64,000 bases of DNA. Origin: Paraburkholderia franconis (GTDB lineage: Bacteria > Pseudomonadota > Gammaproteobacteria > Burkholderiales > Burkholderiaceae). Position numbers and translations under genes: made by a program. This document shows positions 44,528 through 53,454 of the stretch, in pieces. The stretch covers positions 248,001 through 312,000 of the forward strand of contig NZ_WHNP01000004.1 of the NCBI RefSeq assembly GCF_009362735.1. The letters run 5' to 3'. Every line of letters starts with the position of its first letter. Position 1 is the stretch's first letter. The notes under the pieces are model-generated. The model made no database searches. It was not told where the DNA came from and saw only the letters and a list, made by a program, of their open reading frames with translations.

Positions 44528-45289
44528 ATGAGCGAAGACGTGTTGTTGTCGAATCATGGCCGCGTCGCGGTCATCACGCTGAACCGTCCCGAACGCCTGA
44601 ACGCTTGGACGACGCCGATGCGTGAAACGATCATCGAGGCGCTGGACCGCTTCAACGCCGACGACCAAGTGGCTGCGATCATCATGACGGGCGCGGGCAA
44701 CCGCGCGTTTTCGGCGGGACAGGATCTGTCGGAAGCGCATGATTTCGACGGCGAACGTGCGGTGGCATGGGTCAAGGAATGGCAGCGGTACTACACGGCG
44801 CTGCGTGGCCTGAAAAAGCCGCTTGTCATCGCGCTGAACGGCACGGCTGCGGGTTCGGCGTTCCAGGTCGCATTGCTCGGCGATATCCGCGTGGGTCATC
44901 CCGGCGTGCGGATGGGTCAGCCGGAAATCAACGCGGGCATCGCCAGCACGACGGGCCCGTGGATCATGAACGCGATGCTCGGCATGTCGCGCACCATTGA
45001 ACTCACGCTCACCGGGCGTTTGATGGAGGCCGACGAGTGCCATCGCATCGGCCTTATTCATCACCTCGTTCCCGAAGATGAAGTGTTCGGGAAGGCGCTG
45101 GAAATCGCCACCGAACTCGCCGCCAAGCCGCCCGTCGCGATGCGTCTGGACAAGCAGCGCTTTCGCGAAATGACCGAGCCGGGTTTCGTCGACTGCATCG
45201 AAGCGGGCGTGCGCATTCAGCGCGAAGCGTACGACTCAGGGGAGCCCGCGCGCATGATGGATGAGTTCTTCAGCAAGCGCGCGAAGTAA
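44528..45289 (+). CDS. Enoyl-CoA hydratase/isomerase family protein
   Basis: Crotonase-fold enzyme of 253 residues. Oxyanion-hole segments: GAGNRAFSAGQDLSEAHDFD (about 55-74) and NGTAAGSAFQVALLGDIRVG (about 104-123), then GQPEINAGIASTTGPWIM. A glutamate of the E/E pair (QPEIN) is visible, and the other position reads as small residues, so hydratase versus isomerase or dehydratase cannot be settled. It is the first gene of a plus-strand run with an ABC importer, a CoA ligase and an IclR regulator, 66 bases before the binding-protein gene. Inferred: it acts on the CoA thioester of the imported acid. An AT-rich stretch at 44467-44525 probably holds the operon promoter. Confidence 0.88.
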   Translation: MSEDVLLSNHGRVAVITLNRPERLNAWTTPMRETIIEALDRFNADDQVAAIIMTGAGNRAFSAGQDLSEAHDFDGERAVAWVKEWQRYYTALRGLKKPLVIALNGTAAGSAFQVALLGDIRVGHPGVRMGQPEINAGIASTTGPWIMNAMLGMSRTIELTLTGRLMEADECHRIGLIHHLVPEDEVFGKALEIATELAAKPPVAMRLDKQRFREMTEPGFVDCIEAGVRIQREAYDSGEPARMMDEFFSKRAK

Positions 45290-45355
45290 GTCGAGCCTGA
45301 ACCGAGCACGAGTCGAGCTGTTCCCATCGCAATCACACTGCGGGAGACCTGAACA

Positions 45356-46417
45356 ATGACGCAAGACTTCAACCCGATGCGCCGCCGCGTTCTGCAAGGC
45401 GCGGGCGCGCTCGCCGTGGCCGGCGCGATGCCGCTCGCCGCACGCGCGCAGACGAAGCAGATCGTGGTGTCCGATCCAGGCGGCCCTTATACCACCGCCT
45501 ATCGCGAGGCCTTCTACGATCCGTTCGAGAAAGCCACCGGCATCAAGGTCGTGAGTGTCGCGCGCGAATCGCAGCCAGTCGCGCAATTCGCCGCGATGGT
45601 CCAGACGAAGAACTACGTGTGGGACGTCACCACGCTCACGCTATCCGCCGACATTCCGTATCTCGAAGCGAAAGGCCTGCTCGAACCGATCGGCCTGAAG
45701 ACGAGCGACTATCCGGACGTGATGTCGGAGGCGATCACGCCGAACTGGCTCGGCGTCGATGTGTATTCGACGGTGCTCGCGTATCGCACCGACAAGTTCG
45801 GCCAGAACGGCCCGAAATCGTGGGCGGACTTCTGGGACGTGAAGCGCTTTCCGGGCCGCCGCTGCCTGCGCCGCAGTCCGCTCGACACGCTGGAGCAGGC
45901 GTTGCTCGCCGACGGCGTGTCGCTCGACAAGCTCTATCCGCTCGACGTGGATCGCGCGTTCAAGAGCCTCGACAAAATCAAGCCGCACATCAACATCTGG
46001 TGGACTTCCGGCGCACAGGCGATGCAGGCGATTCAAAGCGGCGACGTCGACATGATCTCGACGTGGAACGGCCGCGCGCAAGCGGCGAAGGACGGCGGCG
46101 CGCCCGTTTCGATCGTCTGGAATCAGGGCTTGTATTCGATCGAAGGCTGGGGCATTCCGAAGGGCACGCCGCGTGCGGACGCCGCAAAGCAGTTCGTGCG
46201 CTTCTGCGCCGACGCGAAGCGCCAGGCGCTGCTCACGCGCACGCTCGCCTATGGCCCGACCAACCGCAAGGCTTTCGATACGATCAGCAAGGACCGCGCG
46301 ACGCTGCTGCCCACGGCGCCCGACAATATCCGCGACATGCGTCTGCCGAGCCCGCAGTGGTGGGAAGAAAACCGTCAGAAGGTCACCGAGCGGTTCAATT
46401 CGTGGGTCATTTCGTGA
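45356..46417 (+). CDS. ABC importer substrate-binding protein with Tat-type signal
   Basis: Periplasmic binding protein of 353 residues. The N-terminus MRRRVLQGAGALAVAGAMPLAARAQ (from residue 8) has twin-arginine features, so it may be exported folded. PotD-like fold: VVSDPGGPYTTAYREAFYDP, WDVTTLTLSADIPYLEAKGL, VYSTVLAYRTDKFGQNGPKS, KRFPGRRCLRRSPLDTLEQA and WTSGAQAMQAIQSGDVDMIS. It is related to the protein encoded at 31278-32333. It supplies the fused permease encoded at 47499-49280. Inferred ligand: a carboxylate-containing compound, because the same operon holds an acyl-CoA ligase. Ten bases separate it from the ATPase gene. Confidence 0.9.
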   Translation: MTQDFNPMRRRVLQGAGALAVAGAMPLAARAQTKQIVVSDPGGPYTTAYREAFYDPFEKATGIKVVSVARESQPVAQFAAMVQTKNYVWDVTTLTLSADIPYLEAKGLLEPIGLKTSDYPDVMSEAITPNWLGVDVYSTVLAYRTDKFGQNGPKSWADFWDVKRFPGRRCLRRSPLDTLEQALLADGVSLDKLYPLDVDRAFKSLDKIKPHINIWWTSGAQAMQAIQSGDVDMISTWNGRAQAAKDGGAPVSIVWNQGLYSIEGWGIPKGTPRADAAKQFVRFCADAKRQALLTRTLAYGPTNRKAFDTISKDRATLLPTAPDNIRDMRLPSPQWWEENRQKVTERFNSWVIS

Positions 46418-46427
46418 GGACGGCAAG

Positions 46428-47489
46428 ATGAGCTCGAAACTCGAGGCGATCGGCATCGCGAAACGCTACGGCGATTCGGTTGCGCTGGAACCGACGGATC
46501 TCGCGGTGCAGGCCGGCGAATTCCTGACGCTGCTCGGTCCCTCGGGTTCGGGCAAGACCACGATGCTGCAGATGATCTCGGGCCTCGTCGCGCCGAGCGA
46601 GGGGCGCATCGAGATCGACGGCCGCGACGTCACGTATGTCGAGCCGGGCAAGCGCGGCATCGGCATGGTGTTTCAGAGCTACGCGCTCTTTCCGCACATG
46701 AGCGTGTGGGACAACGTCGCATACGGTCTGCGCATGCGACGCAAATCGCGCGACGAAGTGCGCGCCGCCGTCGACGACGCGCTCGCAATGGTGCGCATGA
46801 CCGAATACGCAAAGCGCTTTCCGAAGGAGCTGTCGGGCGGGCAGCAGCAGCGCATCGCGCTCGCGCGCTGCTTCGCGTACCGGCCTTCCGTCATCCTGCT
46901 CGACGAGCCGCTCGGTGCACTCGACAAGAAGTTGCGCGAGCACATGCAGTCCGAAATTCGCCGTCTGCACAAGGAGCTTGGCGCGACCTTCGTCTACGTG
47001 ACGCACGATCAGGACGAAGCACTTACGCTCTCCGACCGTATCTGCCTGATGAACCAGGCGCGCATCGAACAGGTGGGCACGCCCGCCGATCTCTACGACC
47101 GTCCCGCGACGCGCTTCGCGGCAGGCTTCATCGGTCATTCGAATCTGCTGGAAGGCTCGCTCGACGATACGCGCGGCGCAAGCGGCGAGCCGATCCTGCT
47201 TGCCGCAGGCGGCCGCATTCCGTTGCCGATGAGCGCGCCCATCATGCCCGCCGCGCGCCACACATTGCTCGTGCGTCCGGAAGCGCCGCGCCTCGTCGAG
47301 CCTGCGAGCGGCTTTGTCGACGGCACCATTGCGGATGTCGTGTTCTTCGGCAGCGACACGCGCATACAGCTTTCGATGAACGACGGCAGCCAGCTCACCG
47401 TGCGTTGCGAGCGCAGCCTGTCGCCGCGCATCGGCGACAAAGTGGGCCTCGTGTGGGACCCCTATCGTACGACGCTGCTACACGCCTGA
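46428..47489 (+). CDS. ABC importer ATP-binding subunit, PotA-like
   Basis: ATPase of 353 residues. Walker A GPSGSGKTTM, Q-loop FQSYALFPHMS, signature LSGGQQQRIALARC, Walker B VILLDEPLGALD and H-loop YVTHDQDEAL are all present. The C-terminal OB-type domain contains LLVRPEAPRLVEPASG and DVVFFGSDTRIQLSM. ATG 46428 follows GAGGACGG by a few bases. The gene lies between binding-protein (10 bases) and permease (9 bases) genes, spacing typical of a single transcript. It is a different system from the ATPase encoded at 32336-33538. Confidence 0.93.
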   Translation: MSSKLEAIGIAKRYGDSVALEPTDLAVQAGEFLTLLGPSGSGKTTMLQMISGLVAPSEGRIEIDGRDVTYVEPGKRGIGMVFQSYALFPHMSVWDNVAYGLRMRRKSRDEVRAAVDDALAMVRMTEYAKRFPKELSGGQQQRIALARCFAYRPSVILLDEPLGALDKKLREHMQSEIRRLHKELGATFVYVTHDQDEALTLSDRICLMNQARIEQVGTPADLYDRPATRFAAGFIGHSNLLEGSLDDTRGASGEPILLAAGGRIPLPMSAPIMPAARHTLLVRPEAPRLVEPASGFVDGTIADVVFFGSDTRIQLSMNDGSQLTVRCERSLSPRIGDKVGLVWDPYRTTLLHA

Positions 47490-47498
47490 GGAACCGTC

Positions 47499-49280
47499 AT
47501 GACCATCGCTCTGCACGCGCAACGCGAGAACGAAGCGTCGCGGCGCGGCCGGTCCGCCTGGCTCGCGCGCTCGTTGCGCTTCCTGCCGATCGTGCCGACG
47601 CTGCTGTTCCTGCTCGTGTTCTTCATCGTGCCCGTTGGCGAAATTCTGCAAGGCGGGCTGGTCGGCGCGGATGGGCAGATCGGCTTCGCGCAGTTCGCGC
47701 GCATCGCGCGCACGCCCGTCTATGCGAAGGTGCTGTGGATCACGTTCGCCATTTCGTTCATGACGGCGGCGCTGTCGATCCTGCTCGGCTATCCCGTCGC
47801 GTACATGCTGAGCCGGCTGTCGGAGCGGGTGCGCGAACGGTGGCTGCTGTGGATCATGCTGCCGTTCTGGACCAGCTATCTCGTCAAGACCTACGCGTGG
47901 ATGCTGCTGCTGTCGAAAACAGGCGTGCTCTCGACGATCGCGCTTTCGCTCGGCCTCGTGCACGAGACGACGGGCACGATTCCATCGCTGACGGGCGTGC
48001 TGATCGGCATGGTGCATTCGATGCTGCCGCTCGCCGTGATGACGATGCTTCCCGTGATGCGCGGCATCGACGATCGCCTCGCGCAAGCCGCCGAAACGCT
48101 CGGCGCTGAACGCAGCACCAGCTTCTTCACCGTGTTCCTGCCGTTGTCGTCGCCGGGCGTGGCGGCGGCGGGGCTGCTCGTGTTCATCTCGAGCCTCGGC
48201 TTCTTCATCGTGCCCGCGCTGCTCGGCTCGCCGAAGGAAACGATGATCGCGCAACTCGTGATCTCGTCCGTGCTCGAACTGTTCGACATGCGTTTCGCCG
48301 GCGCGCTCTCGACGGTGCTGCTCGTCTGCTCGATCGCGATTTTCTTCGTGTACGACCGCATGGTGGGCCTCACGTCGCTGACGGGCGAAGTGACGGAGCG
48401 TTCGCGCGGCTCGCGCGCACAAGGTTCCCGGCTTGCGCTGCTGATGGCGCTGGGGCGCGTCTTCGCGCCTCTGATGATGCGCCGTAACGCGCACGCGGAG
48501 CCGGCGGCGCGCGCAACGAGCCCGCTCGGTCTCTATACGTGCATCGTCATGGTGGTGCTCGTCGCGCCCGTGCTCTCGGTGATTCCGTATGCGTTCACGA
48601 AGAGCGATTACATCGCCTTTCCGCCGAAGCTCTTCAGCATCCGATGGTTCGGCACGTTCATCGATTCGCCCGTGTGGCAGAGCGCGATCGTCCGCTCGTT
48701 CGAAGTGGGCCTCGGCACGGCGCTGCTTTCGCTGCTGCTCGGATTCGGCGCGACGCTCGCGATGACCCGCATGCCGCGCCGCGCGAGCAAGCCGATGTTC
48801 GCGCTGTTCGTCGCGCCGCTGATCGTGCCGCGTATCGTCGTCGCGGTGGGCCTGCTGTATCTCTTTGGCCGCTTCGGGCTCACGGGCACGAACCTCGGAC
48901 TCGTGATCGGCCATACGGTGCTTGCGATTCCGTATGTGGTCGTGACGCTCGCTGCGGGCTTTCAGCGCTTCGACTGGCGTCTCGACGACGCCGCCCGCGT
49001 GATGGGTGCGTCGCCGTTGCGGCGCATCACGTCGGTCGTGATGCCGCTGCTGATGGCGAGCGTGACGGCGGCGTTTCTGTTCGCGTTCCTCGTTTCCTTC
49101 GACGATCTGACTATCGCGATCTTCGTGAGCGGTGGCATCAATTCGACGTTGCCCAAGCAGATGTGGGACGACATTCAGCTCGCAATCACGCCGACGCTCG
49201 CGGCCGTATCGACGACGCTCGTCATTCTGATTGCGCTCGTCGTCGCGGTTTCTTCGTGGCTCAAGCGCCGCGCGCGTTAA
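47499..49280 (+). CDS. Fused ABC importer permease (PotB and PotC halves in one chain)
   Basis: Inner-membrane permease of 593 residues carrying both transmembrane domains. The first half (about 25-300) has helices from LPIVPTLLFLLVFFIVPVGE and an EAA loop AAETLGAERSTSFFTVFLPL. A basic linker with TERSRGSRAQGSRLALLMAL joins the second half (about 340-593), with LYTCIVMVVLVAPVLSVIPY and a second EAA loop AARVMGASPLRRITSVVMPL. Known: iron(III)-type FbpB/AfuB permeases are fused; polyamine-type systems normally use two genes, as at 29099-31238 here. One protein therefore replaces the PotB/PotC heterodimer. Operon position is between the ATPase and CoA ligase genes. Confidence 0.92.
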   Translation: MTIALHAQRENEASRRGRSAWLARSLRFLPIVPTLLFLLVFFIVPVGEILQGGLVGADGQIGFAQFARIARTPVYAKVLWITFAISFMTAALSILLGYPVAYMLSRLSERVRERWLLWIMLPFWTSYLVKTYAWMLLLSKTGVLSTIALSLGLVHETTGTIPSLTGVLIGMVHSMLPLAVMTMLPVMRGIDDRLAQAAETLGAERSTSFFTVFLPLSSPGVAAAGLLVFISSLGFFIVPALLGSPKETMIAQLVISSVLELFDMRFAGALSTVLLVCSIAIFFVYDRMVGLTSLTGEVTERSRGSRAQGSRLALLMALGRVFAPLMMRRNAHAEPAARATSPLGLYTCIVMVVLVAPVLSVIPYAFTKSDYIAFPPKLFSIRWFGTFIDSPVWQSAIVRSFEVGLGTALLSLLLGFGATLAMTRMPRRASKPMFALFVAPLIVPRIVVAVGLLYLFGRFGLTGTNLGLVIGHTVLAIPYVVVTLAAGFQRFDWRLDDAARVMGASPLRRITSVVMPLLMASVTAAFLFAFLVSFDDLTIAIFVSGGINSTLPKQMWDDIQLAITPTLAAVSTTLVILIALVVAVSSWLKRRAR

Positions 49281-49307
49281 ATCTCAGGCTCTCATACCAA
49301 TCCGGAT

Positions 49308-50849
49308 ATGCATCGTTACCCAGAATACTTCGCTCACCGGCACCCCGACGACGAACTCGACTGCGCGCCGCTGCTCGCAGCGGGACTGCGTCGCGAGCCC
49401 GCGCATACCGTCGTTCATTTCGACGATCGCGCGATCACCTGCGAGGATGCCGCGCGGCATATCGTGCAGTTGCAGCGCTGGTTCGCGGACGAAGGGCTCG
49501 TGCCGGGCGATCGCGTCGCCGTGATGCTCGGCAACAGTGCCGAACACATCCATCTGATTTACGCGCTGGTGCTGAGCGGGCTTGTCTGGGTGCCGGTGAA
49601 CACGAAGCTGCGCGCGACGGGTCTCGAATACGTGTTGCAGCATGCGGAGCCGAAGCTCTTCGTCATCGAAGACGCATTCGACGATGTGACTTCGCAGATC
49701 GAGTGCGGCACGTCGCGGCGCGTTCGCCTGCCCGCGTTCGACGCGAACAACACCGACGCCGCTTTCGCGACGCCGCAGATCGGCGTGCACGATCCGCTGT
49801 GCATCATCTACACGTCGGGCACGACGGGCGCGCCGAAGGGCGTCGTCTTCACGCACCGGATGATGCGCATCGCGAGCGAAGCGGCGCTGCGCATCGCGGA
49901 CGTGCGCGACGGCGATCGGCTCTTTCTGTGGGAGCCGCTGTGCCATATCGGCGGCGCGCAGATGTTGCTGCTGCCGTTTCTCGAACGCGTGACGCTGCAT
50001 GCGGTGCCGCGCTTTTCGGCATCGCAGTTCTGGTCGCAAGTCGCGCGCGCGGGCGCGACGCAACTGCATTACCTCGGCGGCGTGCTCGACATCCTGATGC
50101 AGTTGCCGCAGAGCGCGCAGCCTGATGCGCACACGCTGCGCGTCGCGTGGGGCGCGGGCGTCGGCGCCGCTGCGTGGGAGCCGATCCAGGCGCGGCTCGA
50201 CGTGCGTCTGCGCGAGTGCTATGGCATGACGGAATGCTCGAGCTTCGCGACCGCGAACGTCACCGGCAAGCCGGGGTCGATTGGCCGCGCGCTGCCGTGG
50301 ATCGACATCGAACTGCTCGATGAAAACGGCCAGCCCGTGAAAGAAGGCGAGGCAGGCGAGATCGTGCTGTCGAGCAGAGTGGAGGGCACGTTCCTGCCGA
50401 CGTATCTGAAGCATCCCGAAGCGACAAAAGCTGCTTTGCGCAACGGCCGGCTGCACACGGGCGACCGCGCGCGGCGCGATGCCGACGGCGACTTGTTCTT
50501 CGTCGGCCGGCAGACGGACAGCATGCGCGTGCGCGGAGAGAACGTATCGGCGTGGGAAATCGAGCGTGTCTTCGCCGCGCATCCGGCGATTCGCGCGAGC
50601 GCCGCGATCGGCGTCGCTTCCCCCATCGGCGAGCAGGACATTCTGCTCAACGTGCAGTTCAAGGAAGCGCCCGTGGATTGGGAAACAATCGACGCGTGGG
50701 CGCGCGAGCGGCTCGCGAGCTTCCAGTTGCCGCGCTATTACCGGGCGGTCGATGGCTTCGAGCTGACGGCGAGCGAGCGCATCAGGAAGCATCTGCTGCC
50801 GCGCACCGTCGACGACGCATGGGACCGGTTCAGACGTGTTCGCGCGTAG
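49308..50849 (+). CDS. ATP-dependent acyl-CoA ligase (AMP-forming), CaiC-like
   Basis: Adenylate-forming enzyme of 513 residues that activates a carboxylic acid to its CoA thioester. Motifs: A3 CIIYTSGTTGAPKGVVFTHR (about 165-184), A5 ECYGMTECSSFATANV, A7 HTGDRARRDADGDLFFVGR and A8 TDSMRVRGENVSAWEIERVF. The expected A10 lysine lies in the ASERIRKHLL segment near the end. Known: crotonobetaine/carnitine-CoA ligases have this length and pattern, and partner with a crotonase (CaiD). With the crotonase gene and an ABC importer in the same operon, I infer uptake and activation of a betaine- or aromatic-type acid. The exact substrate cannot be read from the sequence. Confidence 0.9.
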   Translation: MHRYPEYFAHRHPDDELDCAPLLAAGLRREPAHTVVHFDDRAITCEDAARHIVQLQRWFADEGLVPGDRVAVMLGNSAEHIHLIYALVLSGLVWVPVNTKLRATGLEYVLQHAEPKLFVIEDAFDDVTSQIECGTSRRVRLPAFDANNTDAAFATPQIGVHDPLCIIYTSGTTGAPKGVVFTHRMMRIASEAALRIADVRDGDRLFLWEPLCHIGGAQMLLLPFLERVTLHAVPRFSASQFWSQVARAGATQLHYLGGVLDILMQLPQSAQPDAHTLRVAWGAGVGAAAWEPIQARLDVRLRECYGMTECSSFATANVTGKPGSIGRALPWIDIELLDENGQPVKEGEAGEIVLSSRVEGTFLPTYLKHPEATKAALRNGRLHTGDRARRDADGDLFFVGRQTDSMRVRGENVSAWEIERVFAAHPAIRASAAIGVASPIGEQDILLNVQFKEAPVDWETIDAWARERLASFQLPRYYRAVDGFELTASERIRKHLLPRTVDDAWDRFRRVRA

Positions 50850-50930
50850 TTATCATGTAGTTATCGGATGCTGATAGCTGTCCAGGGCCATGCGATAATT
50901 TGACGATCGATCATAAAGACGAAAAAAGTA

Positions 50931-51773
50931 ATGAGCGACGAGCCCAAAGTTCAGCGCAAGCGCAAGAGCCCCGTGGCGAAGCCGCGCGGCGACGCGGCCG
51001 ATCCAGGCGCGTCTTCGCTTTATGTGCAGTCCGTCGAAAAGGCGATGAAGGTGCTCACCGCTTTCGACGGCAGCAAGCGTCAGCTGTCGCTGTCGGAAAT
51101 CTCGGCGCTCACGGGCTTCGACATGAGCGCAACGCAGCGCTTCGCCTATACGCTGTCCGCGCTCGGCTATCTGTTGAAGGACCCGGACAGTCGCAAGTAT
51201 GAGTTGTCGCCGCGGCTTCTCGACTTCACCTATCACTACCTCACGTCGAACGAACTCGTGAGCCGCGCGACGCCTTATCTGCAGCAACTGGGCTCGGAGA
51301 CGGAAGAGGCGACCAATCTCACCGTGCTCGACGATACCGACATCGTGTTCGTTCTGCGCATCGTGAGCCGCAACGTGTTCAATGCGCACGTGATTACGGG
51401 CTCGCGCCTGCCGGCGTACTGCACGGCGCCGGGGCTCGCGATTCTCGCGACGCTCGGCGACGGCGAGATCGACGATATTCTTTCGCGCACGAACCTCGTG
51501 CCTTATACGGCGTCCACCGTGTACCAGCCGCGCAAGATCAAGGAGCGCATCGTGCAGATCCGCAAGCAGGGCTACGCGCATACGGAGGATGAGTATTTCG
51601 TCAGCGACATCTCGACGGCGGCGGCGATCACGAACGCGCATGGGCGCGGCATCGGCGCGGTGAACATCGCGGTGGCGAGATCGCGATGGCAGGCCGACCG
51701 CGACGAGAAGCGCTTCGCCGATCTGGTCATTTCCACGGCTTCGGCCATTTCGACGCGGCGTCGTATCGAATAG
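50931..51773 (+). CDS. IclR family transcriptional regulator
   Basis: Regulator of 280 residues. A basic N-terminal tail (KVQRKRKSPVAKPRG) precedes the winged helix-turn-helix (QLSLSEISALTGFDMSATQR, FAYTLSALGYLLKDP). The IclR effector domain follows, with the family-typical LPAYCTAPGLAILATLGDGE and YAHTEDEYFVSDISTAAAIT. It lies 81 bases after the CoA ligase gene on the same strand, so it may be the last gene of the operon it controls, an arrangement common for IclR. Upstream of both this gene and the crotonase gene is ATGCGATAA (about 44516 and 50890), which could be part of a shared operator; this is weak evidence. Confidence 0.92.
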   Translation: MSDEPKVQRKRKSPVAKPRGDAADPGASSLYVQSVEKAMKVLTAFDGSKRQLSLSEISALTGFDMSATQRFAYTLSALGYLLKDPDSRKYELSPRLLDFTYHYLTSNELVSRATPYLQQLGSETEEATNLTVLDDTDIVFVLRIVSRNVFNAHVITGSRLPAYCTAPGLAILATLGDGEIDDILSRTNLVPYTASTVYQPRKIKERIVQIRKQGYAHTEDEYFVSDISTAAAITNAHGRGIGAVNIAVARSRWQADRDEKRFADLVISTASAISTRRRIE

Positions 51774-51845
51774 CTTTTGCAACCGATGGCGATCCCGCGG
51801 AATGGTGATTGCCGTTCAGCGAGGACCGCCATCTGACTGGTCAGT

Positions 51846-52652
51846 TCACGGCTGCCCGTTCGTCTGCTGGTTCCTGAACGCGGCCTCTCCCGCATCCGAC
51901 ACTTCGACCCATTTCTTGTCGGGCGGCGCGTCGGCGACATAGCTGTCGTGCCAGTTCCACCACTTGTAGGTCGGCGTTTGCGGATAGCCCTCGGGCGAAT
52001 CCTCCCAGACTTCCTGTCGACCGAGCGGCGTGATGTCGAGATAGTTCCACGTGCCGCCCATCTGCTCGTCGCCGCGATTGTTGATGAAGTACGTGCGGAA
52101 CACGCGGTCGCCGTCACGATAGAACACGTTCGTACCGTGCCATTCGTCGACGCCGAAGTCGGCGTCGAAGCTGTCTGTGACGGTGAACCACGGTATCTGC
52201 CAGCCCATTCGCGCCTTCAGCCGCTCGATGTCCGCCTGAGGCGCGCGCGAGACGAAGACGAGGGTCGTGTCGCGGGCGTTCAGGTGGGCGAGGTGGGCGA
52301 CCTGGTCGGCCACCATCGAGCAGCCCCGGCACGCATGGTCGGGCCAGCCGAACACGCCCGGCTCGTAGAAAGCGCGATAGACGATCAGTTGACGCCGGCC
52401 GTCGAACAGGTCCAGCAGGCTCGCCTTGCCCGCAGGCCCCTCGAATGCATATGTTTTCTCGACGGCCATCCACGGCATGCGGCGGCGCTCGGCGGCCAGC
52501 GCGTCACGGGCGCGAGTGTGGGCCTTTTCCTTCACGAGCAACTGCTGGCGCGCCTCTTCCCACGCCTGCTGCGAGACCACGGGCGGTGTATGCATGGCGG
52601 GCTGTCCGTCTTTCGTTGCGTCTTTCGTTGTATTTCCGGCTGATGTAGTCAT
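51846..52652 (-). CDS. DUF899 family thioredoxin-like protein
   Basis: Protein of 268 residues of the DUF899 family. Seen: KTYAFEGPAGKASLLDLFDG then RQLIVYRAFYEPGVFGWPDH (thioredoxin-like strand and helix), C-R-G-C in HACRGCSMVADQV (about 118-130), LVFVSRAPQADIERLKARMG, IPWFTV and a C-terminal FRTYFINNRGDEQMGGTWNY block. Known: the fold resembles peroxiredoxins or SCO proteins, but the reaction is unproven. ATG 52652 follows AGGAGG at 11 bases; another ATG at 52715 would add a leader. The C-x2-C could give redox activity. Transcribed alone, away from the AraC gene. Confidence 0.85.
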   Translation of the reverse strand: MTTSAGNTTKDATKDGQPAMHTPPVVSQQAWEEARQQLLVKEKAHTRARDALAAERRRMPWMAVEKTYAFEGPAGKASLLDLFDGRRQLIVYRAFYEPGVFGWPDHACRGCSMVADQVAHLAHLNARDTTLVFVSRAPQADIERLKARMGWQIPWFTVTDSFDADFGVDEWHGTNVFYRDGDRVFRTYFINNRGDEQMGGTWNYLDITPLGRQEVWEDSPEGYPQTPTYKWWNWHDSYVADAPPDKKWVEVSDAGEAAFRNQQTNGQP

Positions 52653-52908
52653 GGCTTTTGCAACCTCCTGATCTGGGGAAAATTCCTGCGTCGCGAGGCT
52701 GAAGCGCGATTCCATTCAGCACGCGTCGCTGGATGTGTGCTGAGAGAGAGTTTGAGCCGTCGAATCGAACGTTGGGAGTAACAAGTGTGGCGGTATTTCA
52801 GCGGACGATCTGGCGTTCGCGCGGCGCATCTATTGCGGCATCCTTCGCTATGCGAGCACGCGTGGTGGGACTTAAACTCTGCTCACATGTCATCAGGTCT
52901 GGAAGGTC

Positions 52909-53454
52909 ATGCCCCCACGCGAAATCCACAACGCTCGGCAATTTGCCTCGTCATCCGCACCGGTCGATGACGGCGCGTTGCAAGACCCGGTCCTGCTGCG
53001 TCGCCTGCTGCGCGCCAAAGATCGCATGGACGCTGCATCGCACGAGGCGTGGCCGGTCAAGCGCCTGGCTGAGGTCAGTGGTGTCTCCGAAGCCCATTTC
53101 GCGCATTCGTTCAAGCGAGCATTCGGTGTTCCACCGCACCGATACCTGCTGACACGGCGCATCGAGCGGGCCACGACCCTGCTGCGCGACACGGCCCTCA
53201 GCATCACGGAAATTGCCTTTGCTACCGGCTGGGAGAGCCTGGGTACTTTCGGCCGCACGTTCCGCGACGTCACGGGCCGAAGCCCCAGCGCGATGCGCGT
53301 CGAAGCGCGGGCCGCTACGGCCCAACCCGGCCACGTGCCTGCCTGCGTGCTGAAGGCGGCGCAGCGGCCGGACCTCACGATCGCAGTTTTGGAGAAGCGC
53401 CGCCGTGCGGCCAAAGGTACATTCCGGCCATCAATCGAGGAGGAGGTGTCGTGA
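52909..53454 (+). CDS. Short AraC family regulator (DNA-binding domain only)
   Basis: Regulator of 181 residues with no N-terminal sensor domain. Both AraC helix-turn-helix motifs are present: VKRLAEVSGVSEAHFAHSFK (about 50-69) then LSITEIAFATGWESLGTFGR (about 97-116), followed by FRDVTGRSPSAMR. The last 45 residues (from about RAATAQPGHVPAC) are not part of the fold. Known: AraC proteins of this size linked to VOC-family genes are common in actinobacteria and proteobacteria. The stop overlaps the start of the VOC gene by one base (TGATG), with AGGAGG 5 bases before, so the two are translationally coupled. Confidence 0.88.
   Translation: MPPREIHNARQFASSSAPVDDGALQDPVLLRRLLRAKDRMDAASHEAWPVKRLAEVSGVSEAHFAHSFKRAFGVPPHRYLLTRRIERATTLLRDTALSITEIAFATGWESLGTFGRTFRDVTGRSPSAMRVEARAATAQPGHVPACVLKAAQRPDLTIAVLEKRRRAAKGTFRPSIEEEVS

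Noticed and set aside
47478..48914. A 478-codon minus-strand frame opposite the fused permease gene
   Set aside because: Low-complexity Arg/His/Glu composition, antisense to a well-supported permease.
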